This document shows positions 26,002-35,094 of a stretch of DNA of 64,000 nucleotides, piece after piece; position 1 is the first letter of the stretch, and every line of letters begins with the position of its first letter. This stretch comes from Oceanobacillus_B kapialis (GTDB lineage Bacteria > Bacillota > Bacilli > Bacillales > Amphibacillaceae), in NCBI RefSeq assembly GCF_042685265.1, contig NZ_JBHUMX010000010.1; one strand, given 5' to 3'. The notes below the pieces were generated by a model, which was not told the origin of the DNA, ran no database searches, and was given only the letters and a program-made list of their open reading frames with translations. The translations under genes were made by a program, and so were the position numbers.

Positions 26002-26178
26002 ACTTAGCAGCCTCACTTTCCTATGGTGAAAAATTCTTTTTGTTTATCTTGTCCTTAGGTGTATTATCACCAACTGTGAACTTAGTATGAGACAACTTAG
26101 GAAGACTATACATGATGTCCCAAATTTTCACAGCAAGGAAGAAGGTATAGGCATATCTTCGGTTCTTCGATAACTTTG

Positions 26179-29100
26179 TTATGCGTCCCGATCGAGCTTA
26201 TTTAACTCTTGAATGAATTTCGCTACAATATCATAGCGTTGATGTTTGGTATCTTGCGTCCCTTTAAAGATAATTTTTAGTTTGTTATTTTCCGTTCCCA
26301 GCTGTACATTTCTACCATACGTATTGGCAAGTTCAAATAACTTCGCACCATCAATTTCCTGGCTCCTGTTTTCTTCCACTATTAGTTCTATCTTTGCATT
26401 TTTTTCCGATATGGATTCTACTTTTTCAGTCTTAGCATGCATCTTCAGCATAGACACGGTAAATAGATTCTCTACCTCTGTCGGATAATCTCCAAATCGA
26501 TCCATTAATTCATCTCGCAGTTCTGTCATATCCTCAGAATCTTGAATCGTTTGGAATTGCTTATAAATATCTATTTTTTGTTTTTCATCCTGTATATAGG
26601 TTTCCGGAATATAGGCATCGATATTTAGAGCAAGCTCTGGTTCAAATGGGGTAAAGTCTTCTAAATCCTTCCCTGATTTACGAGCATCAATTGCGTCCTT
26701 AAGCATTTGCGAATACATATCAAACCCAACCGAATCAATAAACCCATGCTGCTGAGAACCAAGCAAGTTACCAGCACCGCGGATGGACAGGTCACGCATG
26801 GCAATTTTAAAACCTGACCCGAGCTCAGTGAACTCTTTAATCGCCTGAAGCCGTTTTTCTGCTACCTCTGTTAGTACTTTATCCTTTTTATACGTGAAAT
26901 ACGCATACGCCACACGGTTGGAACGACCCACCCGGCCACGCAATTGATAAAGCTGACTAAGCCCCATACGGTCTGCATCATTCACGATTAGGGTGTTTAC
27001 ATTGGGAATATCAACACCCGTTTCAATAATGGTGGTGCTTACTAACACATCGTATTCCCCTTCTAAAAAGGCAAATATGATATTTTCCAACTCCGACTCA
27101 TTCATCTGCCCGTGTGCCACAGCAATTCGGGCATCTCCTACGAGTGTGCCTAGATCTCTTGCAACCTTATCAATGTTTTCTACACGATTATAGAGGAAGA
27201 AGACTTGCCCACCTCTTGCCATTTCTCGTTCGATCGCTTCTCTCATAAAGATTGGATTGTATTCCATCACATAGGTCTGGATTGGAAAACGATTCTCTGG
27301 CGGTGTTTCAATAACGGAAAGGTCCCTAACACCAAGCATGGACATATGAAGCGTCCGCGGGATTGGCGTAGCAGTAAGGGTCAATACGTCCACATTTGTT
27401 TTCATCTGTTTAATTTTTTCCTTATGCTTTACACCAAATCGTTGCTCTTCATCCACTATCAATAGCCCAAGGTCACGGTACTCAAGGTCTTTGGATAGAA
27501 TCCGGTGGGTCCCAATGACCACGTCTACCGTTCCTTTTTTTAACCCTTTTGTCGTTTCTGTCTGTTGTTTTCTCGTGCGGAAACGACTCATTAATCCAAT
27601 ATTAATGGCATGGTCCTGAAATCGCTCACGGATTGTTTCATAGTGTTGCTGGGCCAATATTGTGGTAGGTACAAGAATGGCGACCTGTTTCCCGTCTGCT
27701 ACCGCTTTAAAGGCAGCACGAATCGCCACTTCTGTCTTCCCGTAGCCTACATCACCACAGAGTAAGCGGTCCATCGGTCTTTCCCGTTCCATATCTTGCT
27801 TGATCTCTGTGATACACCTAAGCTGATCCTCTGTCTCCTGATACGGGAAGGATGCCTCAAATTCACGCTGCATTTCCGTATCCTCGGAAAAGGCATACCC
27901 CTTTTGGGCTTCTCGCTCTGCATATAGCTTGATTAAGTCATCCGCAATATCCTCAACGGAAGATTGAACTTTTCGTTTAACCTTCGTCCATTCACTACCA
28001 CCAAGTTTATACAGTTTTGGCTCTTTACCTTCTGACCCGACAAACTTTTGCACCTGGTCAATTTGGTCAATTGGCACAAATAGCTTGTCATCACCGGAAT
28101 ATTTAATCAGCATATAATCTTTATGCATGTTGTTGAGTTCAAGTGTCTCAATTCCAAGATAGCGGCCAATACCATGATTGGCGTGTACAACATAGTCACC
28201 GACCTTTAATTCCTGGTAATTCTTAATCCGCTCGGCGTTGGAAACTTTCTGCTGTCTTCTCTTTCGTTTCGTTTGCTTTTTAAATAATTCCTTTTCCGTA
28301 ATTAACACGAGCTTATGCATTGGCAGTTCAATACCGCCATTCATATTCCCGACCGTAATAACCGGCTTTTCAACAGGTAGCTCTAAATGATGGCTTACGG
28401 ATGCTTCAATGTCGTAGTCAGTAAAAATAGAATGGATCTTTTCTGCCCGTTTTTCATTTGGAGCAAAGATGACAACAGAAAAGCCACCTTTTTCCCAACG
28501 GGTTAATTCATTTTTAAATAAATGCATTTGTCCGTGAAATTCCTGCATCGCCCGTGATGAAAGGTTAATAATATTTTGTGGCTGTGTATTTGGTATATGG
28601 CGAAGGAAAACAGACATATAAAGACGTTGATGATCCAGACTGTCCCACACTTGATGCCAGTCAAAAGAAAACCTGCTATTTTTCACCATCCGGTTCGCTT
28701 CTAACAGACTGCTATACCATTCTCCCTCTTCTGTATCAAGATTTAGTGCCGTCTCTTGAATACGGCTCATTTCATCCATAATCACCAAACCATTATCTGG
28801 TAAGTAATCTAATAAACTAGCAGGATTCTCATATAAATAACCAATATATTTATACATCTCTTGAAAATGTTCTAGGTTTTTCAAACGGTCAATGTCAGGG
28901 GAGATCGCCTCATCTAATGTTTCCTTCGCTTCAGATGACTTAAGGCTCTTCATGCTAGCCGCCAATGCTTCTTCAAGTCGTTCTCCACCAGAAAGGATAT
29001 CCTCTTTCGTGAGCAGTAGCTCTGTAGCAGGGCCTACCATTACTTCCTTTAATGTATCTAATGAGCGTTGTGTCTCCGCATCAAAATAACGTATCGAATC

Positions 29101-29703
29101 AATTTCTTCATCGAATAATTCAATACGGATGGGATGCTCTTCTGTGATCGGGTAAATATCTATAATCCCTCCACGTCTACTAAACTCCCCTGGTGAAGCA
29201 ACCATGGAAGCATGCTCATATCCCATATCGACTAAGGAAGATAAATAGTCATCAATGTTTATATCTTCTCCAAGCTTAAAAGCTAGCTGGTATTTCCCCC
29301 AATAATCTGTCGGAGGAAGCAAACGCTTTAATGCTGCTACTGGTGCAACCAAAACTCCTGTCTTCTTATTTGACCAAGCTGTGAGGGACTCAATTCGCTG
29401 GCTTCTTAATTCCGGGCTAGCAATTGCTATCTCAGAGGCTATCAACTCATTAACAGGATAGAGATGTACGGAATCATCCTCCATAATCTCAGATAAATCA
29501 TCATATAATTGCTGTGCCTGTACAAGCTGATGTGTTACTAATAGGACAGGTCTTTTTGTAGATTCGTTTAATATGGACACGAGTATACTTCGTGCAGAAC
29601 CTGATAGGCCAGCTACAAGCTGCTCTTTCATCCCACTTTCTATCCCACTAATAATAGATTGGATATCTTCCTTGGATTGTAAATATTGATTAATACCTTT
29701 CAT
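26179..29703 (-). CDS. mfd: Transcription-repair coupling factor
   Basis: Displaces RNA polymerase stalled at DNA lesions and recruits UvrA. The 1174-residue protein has the UvrB-like N-terminal modules, the RNA-polymerase interaction domain (about 485-555, LKVGDYVVHANHGIGRYLG), RecG-like helicase motifs with Walker A LLCGDVGYGKTEVA (about 645) and DEEQRFG, and the C-terminal TRCF domain. GGAGG precedes ATG 29703. Length is normal. Confidence 0.97.
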   Translation of the reverse strand: MKGINQYLQSKEDIQSIISGIESGMKEQLVAGLSGSARSILVSILNESTKRPVLLVTHQLVQAQQLYDDLSEIMEDDSVHLYPVNELIASEIAIASPELRSQRIESLTAWSNKKTGVLVAPVAALKRLLPPTDYWGKYQLAFKLGEDINIDDYLSSLVDMGYEHASMVASPGEFSRRGGIIDIYPITEEHPIRIELFDEEIDSIRYFDAETQRSLDTLKEVMVGPATELLLTKEDILSGGERLEEALAASMKSLKSSEAKETLDEAISPDIDRLKNLEHFQEMYKYIGYLYENPASLLDYLPDNGLVIMDEMSRIQETALNLDTEEGEWYSSLLEANRMVKNSRFSFDWHQVWDSLDHQRLYMSVFLRHIPNTQPQNIINLSSRAMQEFHGQMHLFKNELTRWEKGGFSVVIFAPNEKRAEKIHSIFTDYDIEASVSHHLELPVEKPVITVGNMNGGIELPMHKLVLITEKELFKKQTKRKRRQQKVSNAERIKNYQELKVGDYVVHANHGIGRYLGIETLELNNMHKDYMLIKYSGDDKLFVPIDQIDQVQKFVGSEGKEPKLYKLGGSEWTKVKRKVQSSVEDIADDLIKLYAEREAQKGYAFSEDTEMQREFEASFPYQETEDQLRCITEIKQDMERERPMDRLLCGDVGYGKTEVAIRAAFKAVADGKQVAILVPTTILAQQHYETIRERFQDHAINIGLMSRFRTRKQQTETTKGLKKGTVDVVIGTHRILSKDLEYRDLGLLIVDEEQRFGVKHKEKIKQMKTNVDVLTLTATPIPRTLHMSMLGVRDLSVIETPPENRFPIQTYVMEYNPIFMREAIEREMARGGQVFFLYNRVENIDKVARDLGTLVGDARIAVAHGQMNESELENIIFAFLEGEYDVLVSTTIIETGVDIPNVNTLIVNDADRMGLSQLYQLRGRVGRSNRVAYAYFTYKKDKVLTEVAEKRLQAIKEFTELGSGFKIAMRDLSIRGAGNLLGSQQHGFIDSVGFDMYSQMLKDAIDARKSGKDLEDFTPFEPELALNIDAYIPETYIQDEKQKIDIYKQFQTIQDSEDMTELRDELMDRFGDYPTEVENLFTVSMLKMHAKTEKVESISEKNAKIELIVEENRSQEIDGAKLFELANTYGRNVQLGTENNKLKIIFKGTQDTKHQRYDIVAKFIQELNKLDRDA

Positions 29704-29731
29704 TCTGAAACCTCCGCCTGCAATACTAGTA

Positions 29732-29785
29732 GAAAAGCGCAGAGCCCCCTTACTGGGAACTCACCGCTAGACATTTGAAAAGCGC
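29732..29785. repeat. Short type-1 repeat remnant
   Basis: GAAAAGCGCAGAG shares the head motif of the type-1 repeats, and AAAAGCGC recurs at the other end (29778-29785). Like the full copies it abuts an intrinsic terminator (fin). Confidence 0.5.
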
Positions 29786-29816
29786 AAAAATGCTTTGGTT
29801 TACTATACCAAAGCTT
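29786..29816 (-). terminator. Terminator of fin
   Basis: Minus strand: GCTTTGG, 9-nt loop, CCAAAGC, A, then TTTTT; 10 bp after the fin stop. Confidence 0.85.
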
Positions 29817-29825
29817 TGTTGCTTA

Positions 29826-30056
29826 TTATTGTATAAAAAAGTCAAGTTCATGATAATGAGGATGGTGGCCTAGTGTTTCCTCACAGCTTTCACAAATGGA
29901 CGTAATTTGAATATCGCCATTCGATTTGTATTTTATCATATCTTCCTTTTCCTTTATGGATAATTGATCAAATCCAAGCATCGTTGACTCTACTACTTGA
30001 TGTTCTAACCTTCCAATCTCATTCATGCAATGTCTACATGTATAAATAATAGGCAC
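29826..30056 (-). CDS. fin: Anti-sigma-F factor Fin (YabK)
   Basis: Inhibits sigma-F to promote the switch to sigma-G in the forespore. The 76-residue protein keeps two CxxC zinc pairs (YTCRHC near residue 7 and SICESC near residue 57). The start is GTG 30056 with GGAGG 9 nt upstream. A textbook sigma-F promoter lies 40 bp upstream, so it is made by the factor it inhibits, as in B. subtilis. Confidence 0.93.
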   Translation of the reverse strand: MPIIYTCRHCMNEIGRLEHQVVESTMLGFDQLSIKEKEDMIKYKSNGDIQITSICESCEETLGHHPHYHELDFFIQ

Positions 30057-30095
30057 CCTATAAAACCTCCTTGGAAACCAACAAGATGTCTTGTT

Positions 30096-30125
30096 TAGTT
30101 TTACCCCAAAGTGGTTTGATTATAC
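30096..30125 (-). promoter_or_regulatory. Sigma-F promoter of fin
   Basis: Minus strand: -35 GTATA (30121-30125), 15-bp spacer, -10 GGTAAAACTA (30096-30105), a full match to GGnnAnAnTA. Confidence 0.85.
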
Positions 30126-30181
30126 CTATGTAAAACATTTAAGATCTAGCACCATAACCTACGTCTAATTATGTATAGGTG

Positions 30182-30742
30182 TTAGCTATTATAATCATTC
30201 ATTACTTCTAAAAATGGTTTTTCCAACCATGCTTCACATGCATCAGCAGCTTTTTCAATACTATGTTTAACATCCTCCTGCTCTGCTTTATGAAATGAAC
30301 CGAGTACATAATCTACTACAGGAAGTGGTGTGGTAGGTCTGCCAACTCCGATGCGAATTCGTTTAAATTCCTTTGTCCCTAAGTGAGAAATTGTAGAACG
30401 AATTCCATTATGGCCACCATGTCCGCCTTTTTGCCGAAGCCTGATTTTCCCTGGAGGTAAATCAAGGTCATCGTAAATGACCACGACATCTTCTACATCG
30501 ATCGAATAGTAATCAAGCAATGGCCTAATAGCATCACCGGATAAATTCATATAGGTTTGTGGCTCCACAAGCAACACTTTATTTCCGTTAAGTGTTTCCA
30601 TTGCATAATCCGCATTAAATTTGGTTTTATTTAATGACCAGCCATGGCGATGTAATAACTCATCTATCACCATAAAGCCGGCATTATGTCTCGTGTCCTT
30701 GTATTTTTTTCCTGGATTGCCCAGTCCTACTATACACTTCAT
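30182..30742 (-). CDS. pth: Peptidyl-tRNA hydrolase
   Basis: Releases peptides from prematurely dissociated peptidyl-tRNA. The 186-residue protein begins CIVGLGNPGKKY and has the catalytic histidine in TRHNAGFMV (about residue 20), GGHGGHNG near 110 and the conserved Asp in VIYDDLDLPPG near 92. AAAAGGACG precedes ATG 30742. In B. subtilis this is spoVC, between ctc and fin. Confidence 0.96.
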   Translation of the reverse strand: MKCIVGLGNPGKKYKDTRHNAGFMVIDELLHRHGWSLNKTKFNADYAMETLNGNKVLLVEPQTYMNLSGDAIRPLLDYYSIDVEDVVVIYDDLDLPPGKIRLRQKGGHGGHNGIRSTISHLGTKEFKRIRIGVGRPTTPLPVVDYVLGSFHKAEQEDVKHSIEKAADACEAWLEKPFLEVMNDYNS

Positions 30743-30811
30743 TATAATCGTCCTTTTTTGTGTAATGAAAAATTCATTAATTTGTGATGCTAAAGTCCAC
30801 CTATTTATAAA

Positions 30812-31080
30812 GGGGCTGGAACATAACTAAAATTAGAATAATACTTTTTAGCACCGCTTCGGCAGAACACTCCGCTTTCCACGGGCACGGCGACGGGCCA
30901 ACAGGATGTTGGTCCGGGAGACGTTGCCACACGACGTGGCGACTTTAGTCTTTGTTCCTTTTCCACTGCGGGGTCTTCGGAGTCGTGCTGTTCCCGTTGG
31001 ACAAGGAAAGCTACGTCAGCGATGCATCGCACGCAGAAAATACGAATGATTTCTTAGGAGTCTCCGTGTCCTGCCTAGGC
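30812..31080. repeat. Hairpin-rich interspersed repeat, type 2
   Basis: A GC-rich segment of about 270 bp in the pth-rplY gap, starting GGGGCTGGAACATAAC. Hairpins include GGCCAACAGGATGTTGGTCC and GTTGCCACACGACGTGGCGAC. Motifs such as CACTCCGCTTTCCACGGGC resemble repeats that I recall from other Bacillaceae genomes (not checked). A sequence near 31165-31176 (CTGTCCCAAC) may be the inverted end. No gene is credible here. Confidence 0.65.
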
Positions 31081-31091
31081 TAAAATAAAAG

Positions 31092-31146
31092 ATAACCCGA
31101 ACTAAGCAAACCTCTATTCAAGGATTTACATGCTAGTTCGGGTTTT
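31092..31146 (-). terminator. Likely terminator of rplY
   Basis: Minus strand: AACCCGAACTA and TAGTTCGGGTT form an 11-bp perfect stem with a 29-nt loop, followed by a T-rich ATCTTTTATTTT. It lies about 100 bp past the rplY stop. Confidence 0.65.
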
Positions 31147-31244
31147 CATGTAGCAAAATTACCTCTGTCCCAACTTCATCTACATTTCTATTGAATACTG
31201 CTAATTTGCAGCCTTATCATACATATTGCAATAACTGCTTGTTG

Positions 31245-31889
31245 CTACTCTTTATTCTCTTCATTTAGAGGCTCTGCTTCTGGGTCGACTAGCTCTGGCT
31301 TATCGTCTTCATCTGGTGCTTCTTCTACGTCTTCTAGTGTATCAGGAGTGGTCACTGTCACAACCGTAGTTTCCTGCTCGTCTAGAATTTCGTAATTGCT
31401 TGCTGAAGGTAGGTCTCCGACTGTTAGACCTTCACCGATTTGAAGTGCTGATACATCGACCACAATTTCCTCTGGAATATTATTAGGCTTAGCGCGTACT
31501 TGTAAGACATATAGTGGTTGTTGTAAGACGCCACCATCTTTAGCACCTTTCGCCTCTCCGTCGATACGAACTGGTACCTCAACATCCATTTCTTCAGACA
31601 TATTTACAACATAAAAGTCTGCATGAATAAGCTCGTCCTTAATCGGGTCAATCTGGTACTCATGCAACATCACATCTACAGCGTCACTATTTTCCAAGTC
31701 GAGGGAAATGATTGCATTTCTACCTTCGTCACGGACTGTCTTTACGAGTTCAATGCTGTCCACTGAAATTGCTCGTGGTTCCTTATTTTGTCCATATACA
31801 ACAGCAGGTACTTTGCCGCTGTTTCTAATTTCCTTTGTTGCTGATTTTGTAAGATCTTCTCGGTTTGTTGATTTTAGCTTTACTGCCAT
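31245..31889 (-). CDS. rplY: Ribosomal protein bL25, general stress form Ctc
   Basis: Binds 5S rRNA in the large subunit. The 214-residue product has the L25 N-terminal beta-barrel (about 1-92) and the TL5-type C-terminal domain (about 95-180), then a very acidic tail ending EPLNEENKE. ATG 31889 has GGAGGGTG upstream; an earlier ATG would add three residues. In B. subtilis ctc is sigma-B controlled; I saw no clear sigma-B promoter in the 164-bp gap behind prs. Confidence 0.95.
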   Translation of the reverse strand: MAVKLKSTNREDLTKSATKEIRNSGKVPAVVYGQNKEPRAISVDSIELVKTVRDEGRNAIISLDLENSDAVDVMLHEYQIDPIKDELIHADFYVVNMSEEMDVEVPVRIDGEAKGAKDGGVLQQPLYVLQVRAKPNNIPEEIVVDVSALQIGEGLTVGDLPSASNYEILDEQETTVVTVTTPDTLEDVEEAPDEDDKPELVDPEAEPLNEENKE

Positions 31890-32053
31890 ATTCATCACCC
31901 TCCAAATTAGTAAAAAAACTGTTCAGTTTTCTCTCTGTTTTGTGTTCGTGTGTACTTTATGCAGTGCCTAGCGAGCTCTATAACCGTAACTCTACTAGCA
32001 ATTCTAAAACACGCTCCATTAAGATGTTACCCATTAAATCAGTCTGCTAAACC

Positions 32054-33007
32054 TTAATCAAATAAAATACTTACAGATTGTAACTCATGGACACGGATAA
32101 TTGCTTCCCCAATTAACGGCGCAACCGATAGTGGCGTAATTTTATCAATATTTTTATCCTCAGTTAAAGGAATGGAGTTTGTGATAACTAATTCCTTGAT
32201 CATCGAATTATCAATGCGCTCAATAGCTGGACCGGATAGAACAGGGTGTGTACAGCATGCATACACTTCTTTGGCTCCATTTTCTACTAAAGCATTGGCT
32301 GCAAGTGTAATGGTCCCTGCTGTATCAATAATGTCATCAATAAGGATTGCTGTCTTGCCTTCAATATTTCCGACAATGTTCATCACTTCCGCTACATTCG
32401 GGCGTGGTCTGCGTTTGTCTATAATCCCAATTGGTGCCTTTAGACGATCTGCCATTTTACGTGCACGTGTCACGCCACCATGGTCAGGCGATACAACAAT
32501 AATGTCTTCCAACCCTTTTGCTTCAAAATAATCAGATAGGATTGGCACACCTTGCAGGTGATCTATTGGAATATCAAAAAACCCTTGAATCTGTGGCGCA
32601 TGGAGATCTAATGTAATGACTCTTGTAGCCCCCGCTGTTTCCAGAAGGTCAGCTACAAGTTTTGCTGCGATTGGTTCACGGGATCTTGCTTTACGATCCT
32701 GACGGGCATAACCATAGTAAGGCATCACAATATTGATAGATCTTGCAGATGCACGTTTAAGCGCATCAATCATAATTAATAGTTCCATTAAATGCTGGTT
32801 TACAGGTGAGCAGGTTGACTGGACAACATATACGTCACAGCCACGAATGCTTTCCTCAATGTTAATTTGAATCTCACCATCGCTAAACCGCGATACAGTA
32901 CATTTACCTAATGTCGTACCGATATGATTAGCAATGTCTTCTGCCAATTTTAAATTCGAATTTAAAGAGAATACTTTCAAAGATGAATCTTTGTAAGTAG
33001 ATGCCAT
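32054..33007 (-). CDS. prs: Ribose-phosphate pyrophosphokinase
   Basis: Makes PRPP from ribose 5-phosphate and ATP for nucleotide, His and Trp synthesis; it also feeds HprT and PurR in this window. The 317-residue protein shows the ATP flag ARQDRKARSREPI (about residue 100), the signature DLHAPQIQGFFDIP (about 133) and the PRPP loop LIDDIIDTAGT (about 222). CGGAGGG precedes ATG 33007. It follows glmU by 16 bp. Confidence 0.97.
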   Translation of the reverse strand: MASTYKDSSLKVFSLNSNLKLAEDIANHIGTTLGKCTVSRFSDGEIQINIEESIRGCDVYVVQSTCSPVNQHLMELLIMIDALKRASARSINIVMPYYGYARQDRKARSREPIAAKLVADLLETAGATRVITLDLHAPQIQGFFDIPIDHLQGVPILSDYFEAKGLEDIIVVSPDHGGVTRARKMADRLKAPIGIIDKRRPRPNVAEVMNIVGNIEGKTAILIDDIIDTAGTITLAANALVENGAKEVYACCTHPVLSGPAIERIDNSMIKELVITNSIPLTEDKNIDKITPLSVAPLIGEAIIRVHELQSVSILFD

Positions 33008-33023
33008 GAGTTAAAACCCTCCG

Positions 33024-34403
33024 TTAATCTTTTTGTCTGTTTTTTATTTTTGATGCATACCCTTCTTTATTCGTTTGTCTGGCACGCGCGACAGACAGCG
33101 AATCCTCTGGGACGTTTTTGGTAATGGTTGAGCCTGCAGCGACATACGAACCTTTCCCAATTGTAACTGGTGCAATCAGGTTAGAGTTACATCCTATAAA
33201 TGCGTCGTCTTCAATCGTCGTTAAGAATTTATTCTTTCCATCGTAGTTCACTGTAATTGTACCACAACCAACGTTAACATTGCTTCCAACTTGTGCGTCT
33301 CCAATATAACTTAAGTGGGAAACTTTGCTGCTGTCCCCGAGGTTTGTTTTCTTTATTTCCACGAAGTTTCCAATTTTTGCCTCATCACCAATTGAAGATT
33401 CAGGACGAATATGCGCAAACGGCCCAATTTTCACTCGATCCCCTATATGGCTATCAGACGCAACACTTTGTTTAATAACCGTATTTTCTCCTATATGGCA
33501 ATTCGTTATTTCGGTAAATGGTCCTACTTCAGCATCACTTTTTATGGTAGTGTTTCCTTTTATTACCGTTCCGGGATGAATAATAGCATCTGGTTCGATG
33601 ACTACATCTGGATGGATGTACGTGTTACTTGGATCTATAATTCCTACACCATTACGTAAATGCTGTTCATTGATCCTTTGTTTCATGATCCCTTCAGCCT
33701 GCGCTAGAGCAACTCTGTCATTAATTCCAAGTGTCTCTTCAAAATCAGGGGTTAAATGGGCACTTACTACTTCTGACTGATTGCGAAGGATTTCAATAAC
33801 ATCAGGCAGATAGTACTCCCCTTGTGCATTATCATTGGAAACATGCTCAAGCGCTGCAAATAAAGCCTGGTTATCAAAGCAATACGTACCTGTGTTGATT
33901 TCGTCAACGAGTAGCTCTTGTTCATTGGCATCTTTATGCTCCACAATTCTTTCTACCTCATTCGCTTCATTGCGGATAACCCTGCCATATCCAGCTGGGT
34001 TTGGAGCCTTTGTAGTAAGAATGGTAGCTTTTGCTCCTGTGCGTTCATGGTGTGCGAACAATTCTTCGTATGTCTCGCCTTTAATTAGAGGGGTGTCTCC
34101 ACAGACGACGATCGTTGTACCTTCTTTATTTTTTAAAAGTTCCTTCGCCTGAATAACTGCATGCCCTGTGCCTAGCTGTTCTTCCTGTACGACTAACTCA
34201 CTTTCATTTCCTATGTATTCTGCAACTTTGTCTGCTCCAAATCCTACCACAGTAACAACACTACCTAGATCCACTGTCTTTACCTGTTCCAATACATGTT
34301 GTACCATAGGCCGACCCATAACTGGATGAAGCACTTTATATAACTTTGATTTCATTCTTGTCCCTTGTCCCGCTGCTAAGATCACCGCATACCGATTCGT
34401 CAT
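33024..34403 (-). CDS. glmU: Bifunctional UDP-GlcNAc pyrophosphorylase / GlcN-1-P acetyltransferase
   Basis: Catalyses the last two steps to UDP-GlcNAc for the cell wall. The 459-residue protein has an N-terminal nucleotidyltransferase domain (VILAAGQGTRMKS near residue 7) and a C-terminal left-handed beta-helix of hexapeptide repeats (about 250-440). The ATG at 34403 has GGAGG 7 nt upstream; the 15-codon upstream extension is not used. It is first gene of glmU-prs. Confidence 0.97.
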   Translation of the reverse strand: MTNRYAVILAAGQGTRMKSKLYKVLHPVMGRPMVQHVLEQVKTVDLGSVVTVVGFGADKVAEYIGNESELVVQEEQLGTGHAVIQAKELLKNKEGTTIVVCGDTPLIKGETYEELFAHHERTGAKATILTTKAPNPAGYGRVIRNEANEVERIVEHKDANEQELLVDEINTGTYCFDNQALFAALEHVSNDNAQGEYYLPDVIEILRNQSEVVSAHLTPDFEETLGINDRVALAQAEGIMKQRINEQHLRNGVGIIDPSNTYIHPDVVIEPDAIIHPGTVIKGNTTIKSDAEVGPFTEITNCHIGENTVIKQSVASDSHIGDRVKIGPFAHIRPESSIGDEAKIGNFVEIKKTNLGDSSKVSHLSYIGDAQVGSNVNVGCGTITVNYDGKNKFLTTIEDDAFIGCNSNLIAPVTIGKGSYVAAGSTITKNVPEDSLSVARARQTNKEGYASKIKNRQKD

Positions 34404-34485
34404 TAGGAAACCTCCATGTTTATTAAACTTTTCTATGTACTCTATCATTAACGAAAACTTTAGCTATTTAATATAATCCATAATG

Positions 34486-34514
34486 AATATATCCTAAATA
34501 GCTATGGATTTCAA
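34486..34514 (-). promoter_or_regulatory. Promoter of glmU-prs
   Basis: Minus strand: TTGAAA (34509-34514), 17 bp, TATATT (34486-34491), about 80 bp before glmU. Confidence 0.75.
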
Positions 34515-34596
34515 CATTAGAAGCTCTATTTCATAAGCGGGAATTGGGGCAGGGAGCAGGATGTAAAGCGGAAAAAAGGTAATGGTAAATATGTCC

Positions 34597-34655
34597 AAAA
34601 AAAAGAAGGCCAACCTGTTGTAAGATTAGACCTCTAGTTGCTTTCACGCAGGTTG
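34597..34655 (-). terminator. Terminator of spoVG
   Basis: Minus strand: CAACCTG and CAGGTTG (7 bp) enclose a 31-nt loop and are followed by a T-rich tail (GCCTTCTTTTTTTT). Confidence 0.65.
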
Positions 34656-34660
34656 ATGAT

Positions 34661-34951
34661 TTAGGATGCGCCTGCTTCCTCATATTCTACATCTTCTTCC
34701 CCTGCACGACGATATTCTTCTAATACAGCATCTTGAATCTTTCCACGCGTCCCGGAATTTATCGGGTGTGCAATATCCCTAAACTCTCCATCCGGAGTTC
34801 GTTTAGAAGGCATTGCTACAAATAAACCATTGTTTCCATCGATTACACGAATATCATGAACAACAAATTCTTGATCTAGTGTAATTGAGGCGATAGCGCG
34901 CATTCTTCCTTCTGTATTAACGCGGCGTAATCTAACGTCTGTTACTTCCAT
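34661..34951 (-). CDS. spoVG: Stage V sporulation protein G, RNA/DNA-binding regulator
   Basis: A 96-residue SpoVG protein (VTDVRLRRVNTEGRMRAIASI, FVAMPSKRTPDGEFRDIAHPI). It affects septation and sporulation timing, and in other Firmicutes it is a site-specific nucleic-acid-binding regulator. AAAGGTGG precedes ATG 34951. In B. subtilis ridA (yabJ) lies between purR and spoVG; here it is missing and only 143 bp separate the two genes. Confidence 0.96.
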   Translation of the reverse strand: MEVTDVRLRRVNTEGRMRAIASITLDQEFVVHDIRVIDGNNGLFVAMPSKRTPDGEFRDIAHPINSGTRGKIQDAVLEEYRRAGEEDVEYEEAGAS

Positions 34952-34991
34952 GATGTTTCACCACCTTTTCCCTTTTGAACTTATTTAACAA

Positions 34992-35017
34992 GTTCAACAA
35001 AATATAGGAAATTCCTT
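34992..35017 (-). promoter_or_regulatory. Sigma-H-like promoter of spoVG
   Basis: Minus strand: -35 AAGGAATTT (35009-35017), 13 bp, -10 core GAAC (34992-34995; consensus GAAT). The region is very A/T-rich, as at the AbrB-repressed B. subtilis spoVG promoter. An 8-bp inverted repeat, TTGAACTT/AAGTTCAA (34975-34997), overlaps the -10. Confidence 0.55.
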
Positions 35018-35094
35018 CTTTTTCTAAAAAAAATATTATTATTTTTTTGAAAAAGCGGGAAAAGTGGCTTTGTTTCTGCTTTAAATTACGCCAA

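Noticed and set aside
30805..31032. 75-codon minus-strand frame in the type-2 repeat
   Set aside because: No ribosome site or family resemblance; it covers repeat hairpins.
31890..32053. Sigma-B promoter before rplY/ctc
   Set aside because: GTTTTA and GGTTAT are present but 19 bp apart, outside usual sigma-B spacing.
34404..34448. Longer starts for glmU and for several other genes (lysS, folK, metG, yabE, sspF, veg, bofA)
   Set aside because: The extensions lack ribosome sites or bury them, and family lengths support the internal starts used here.
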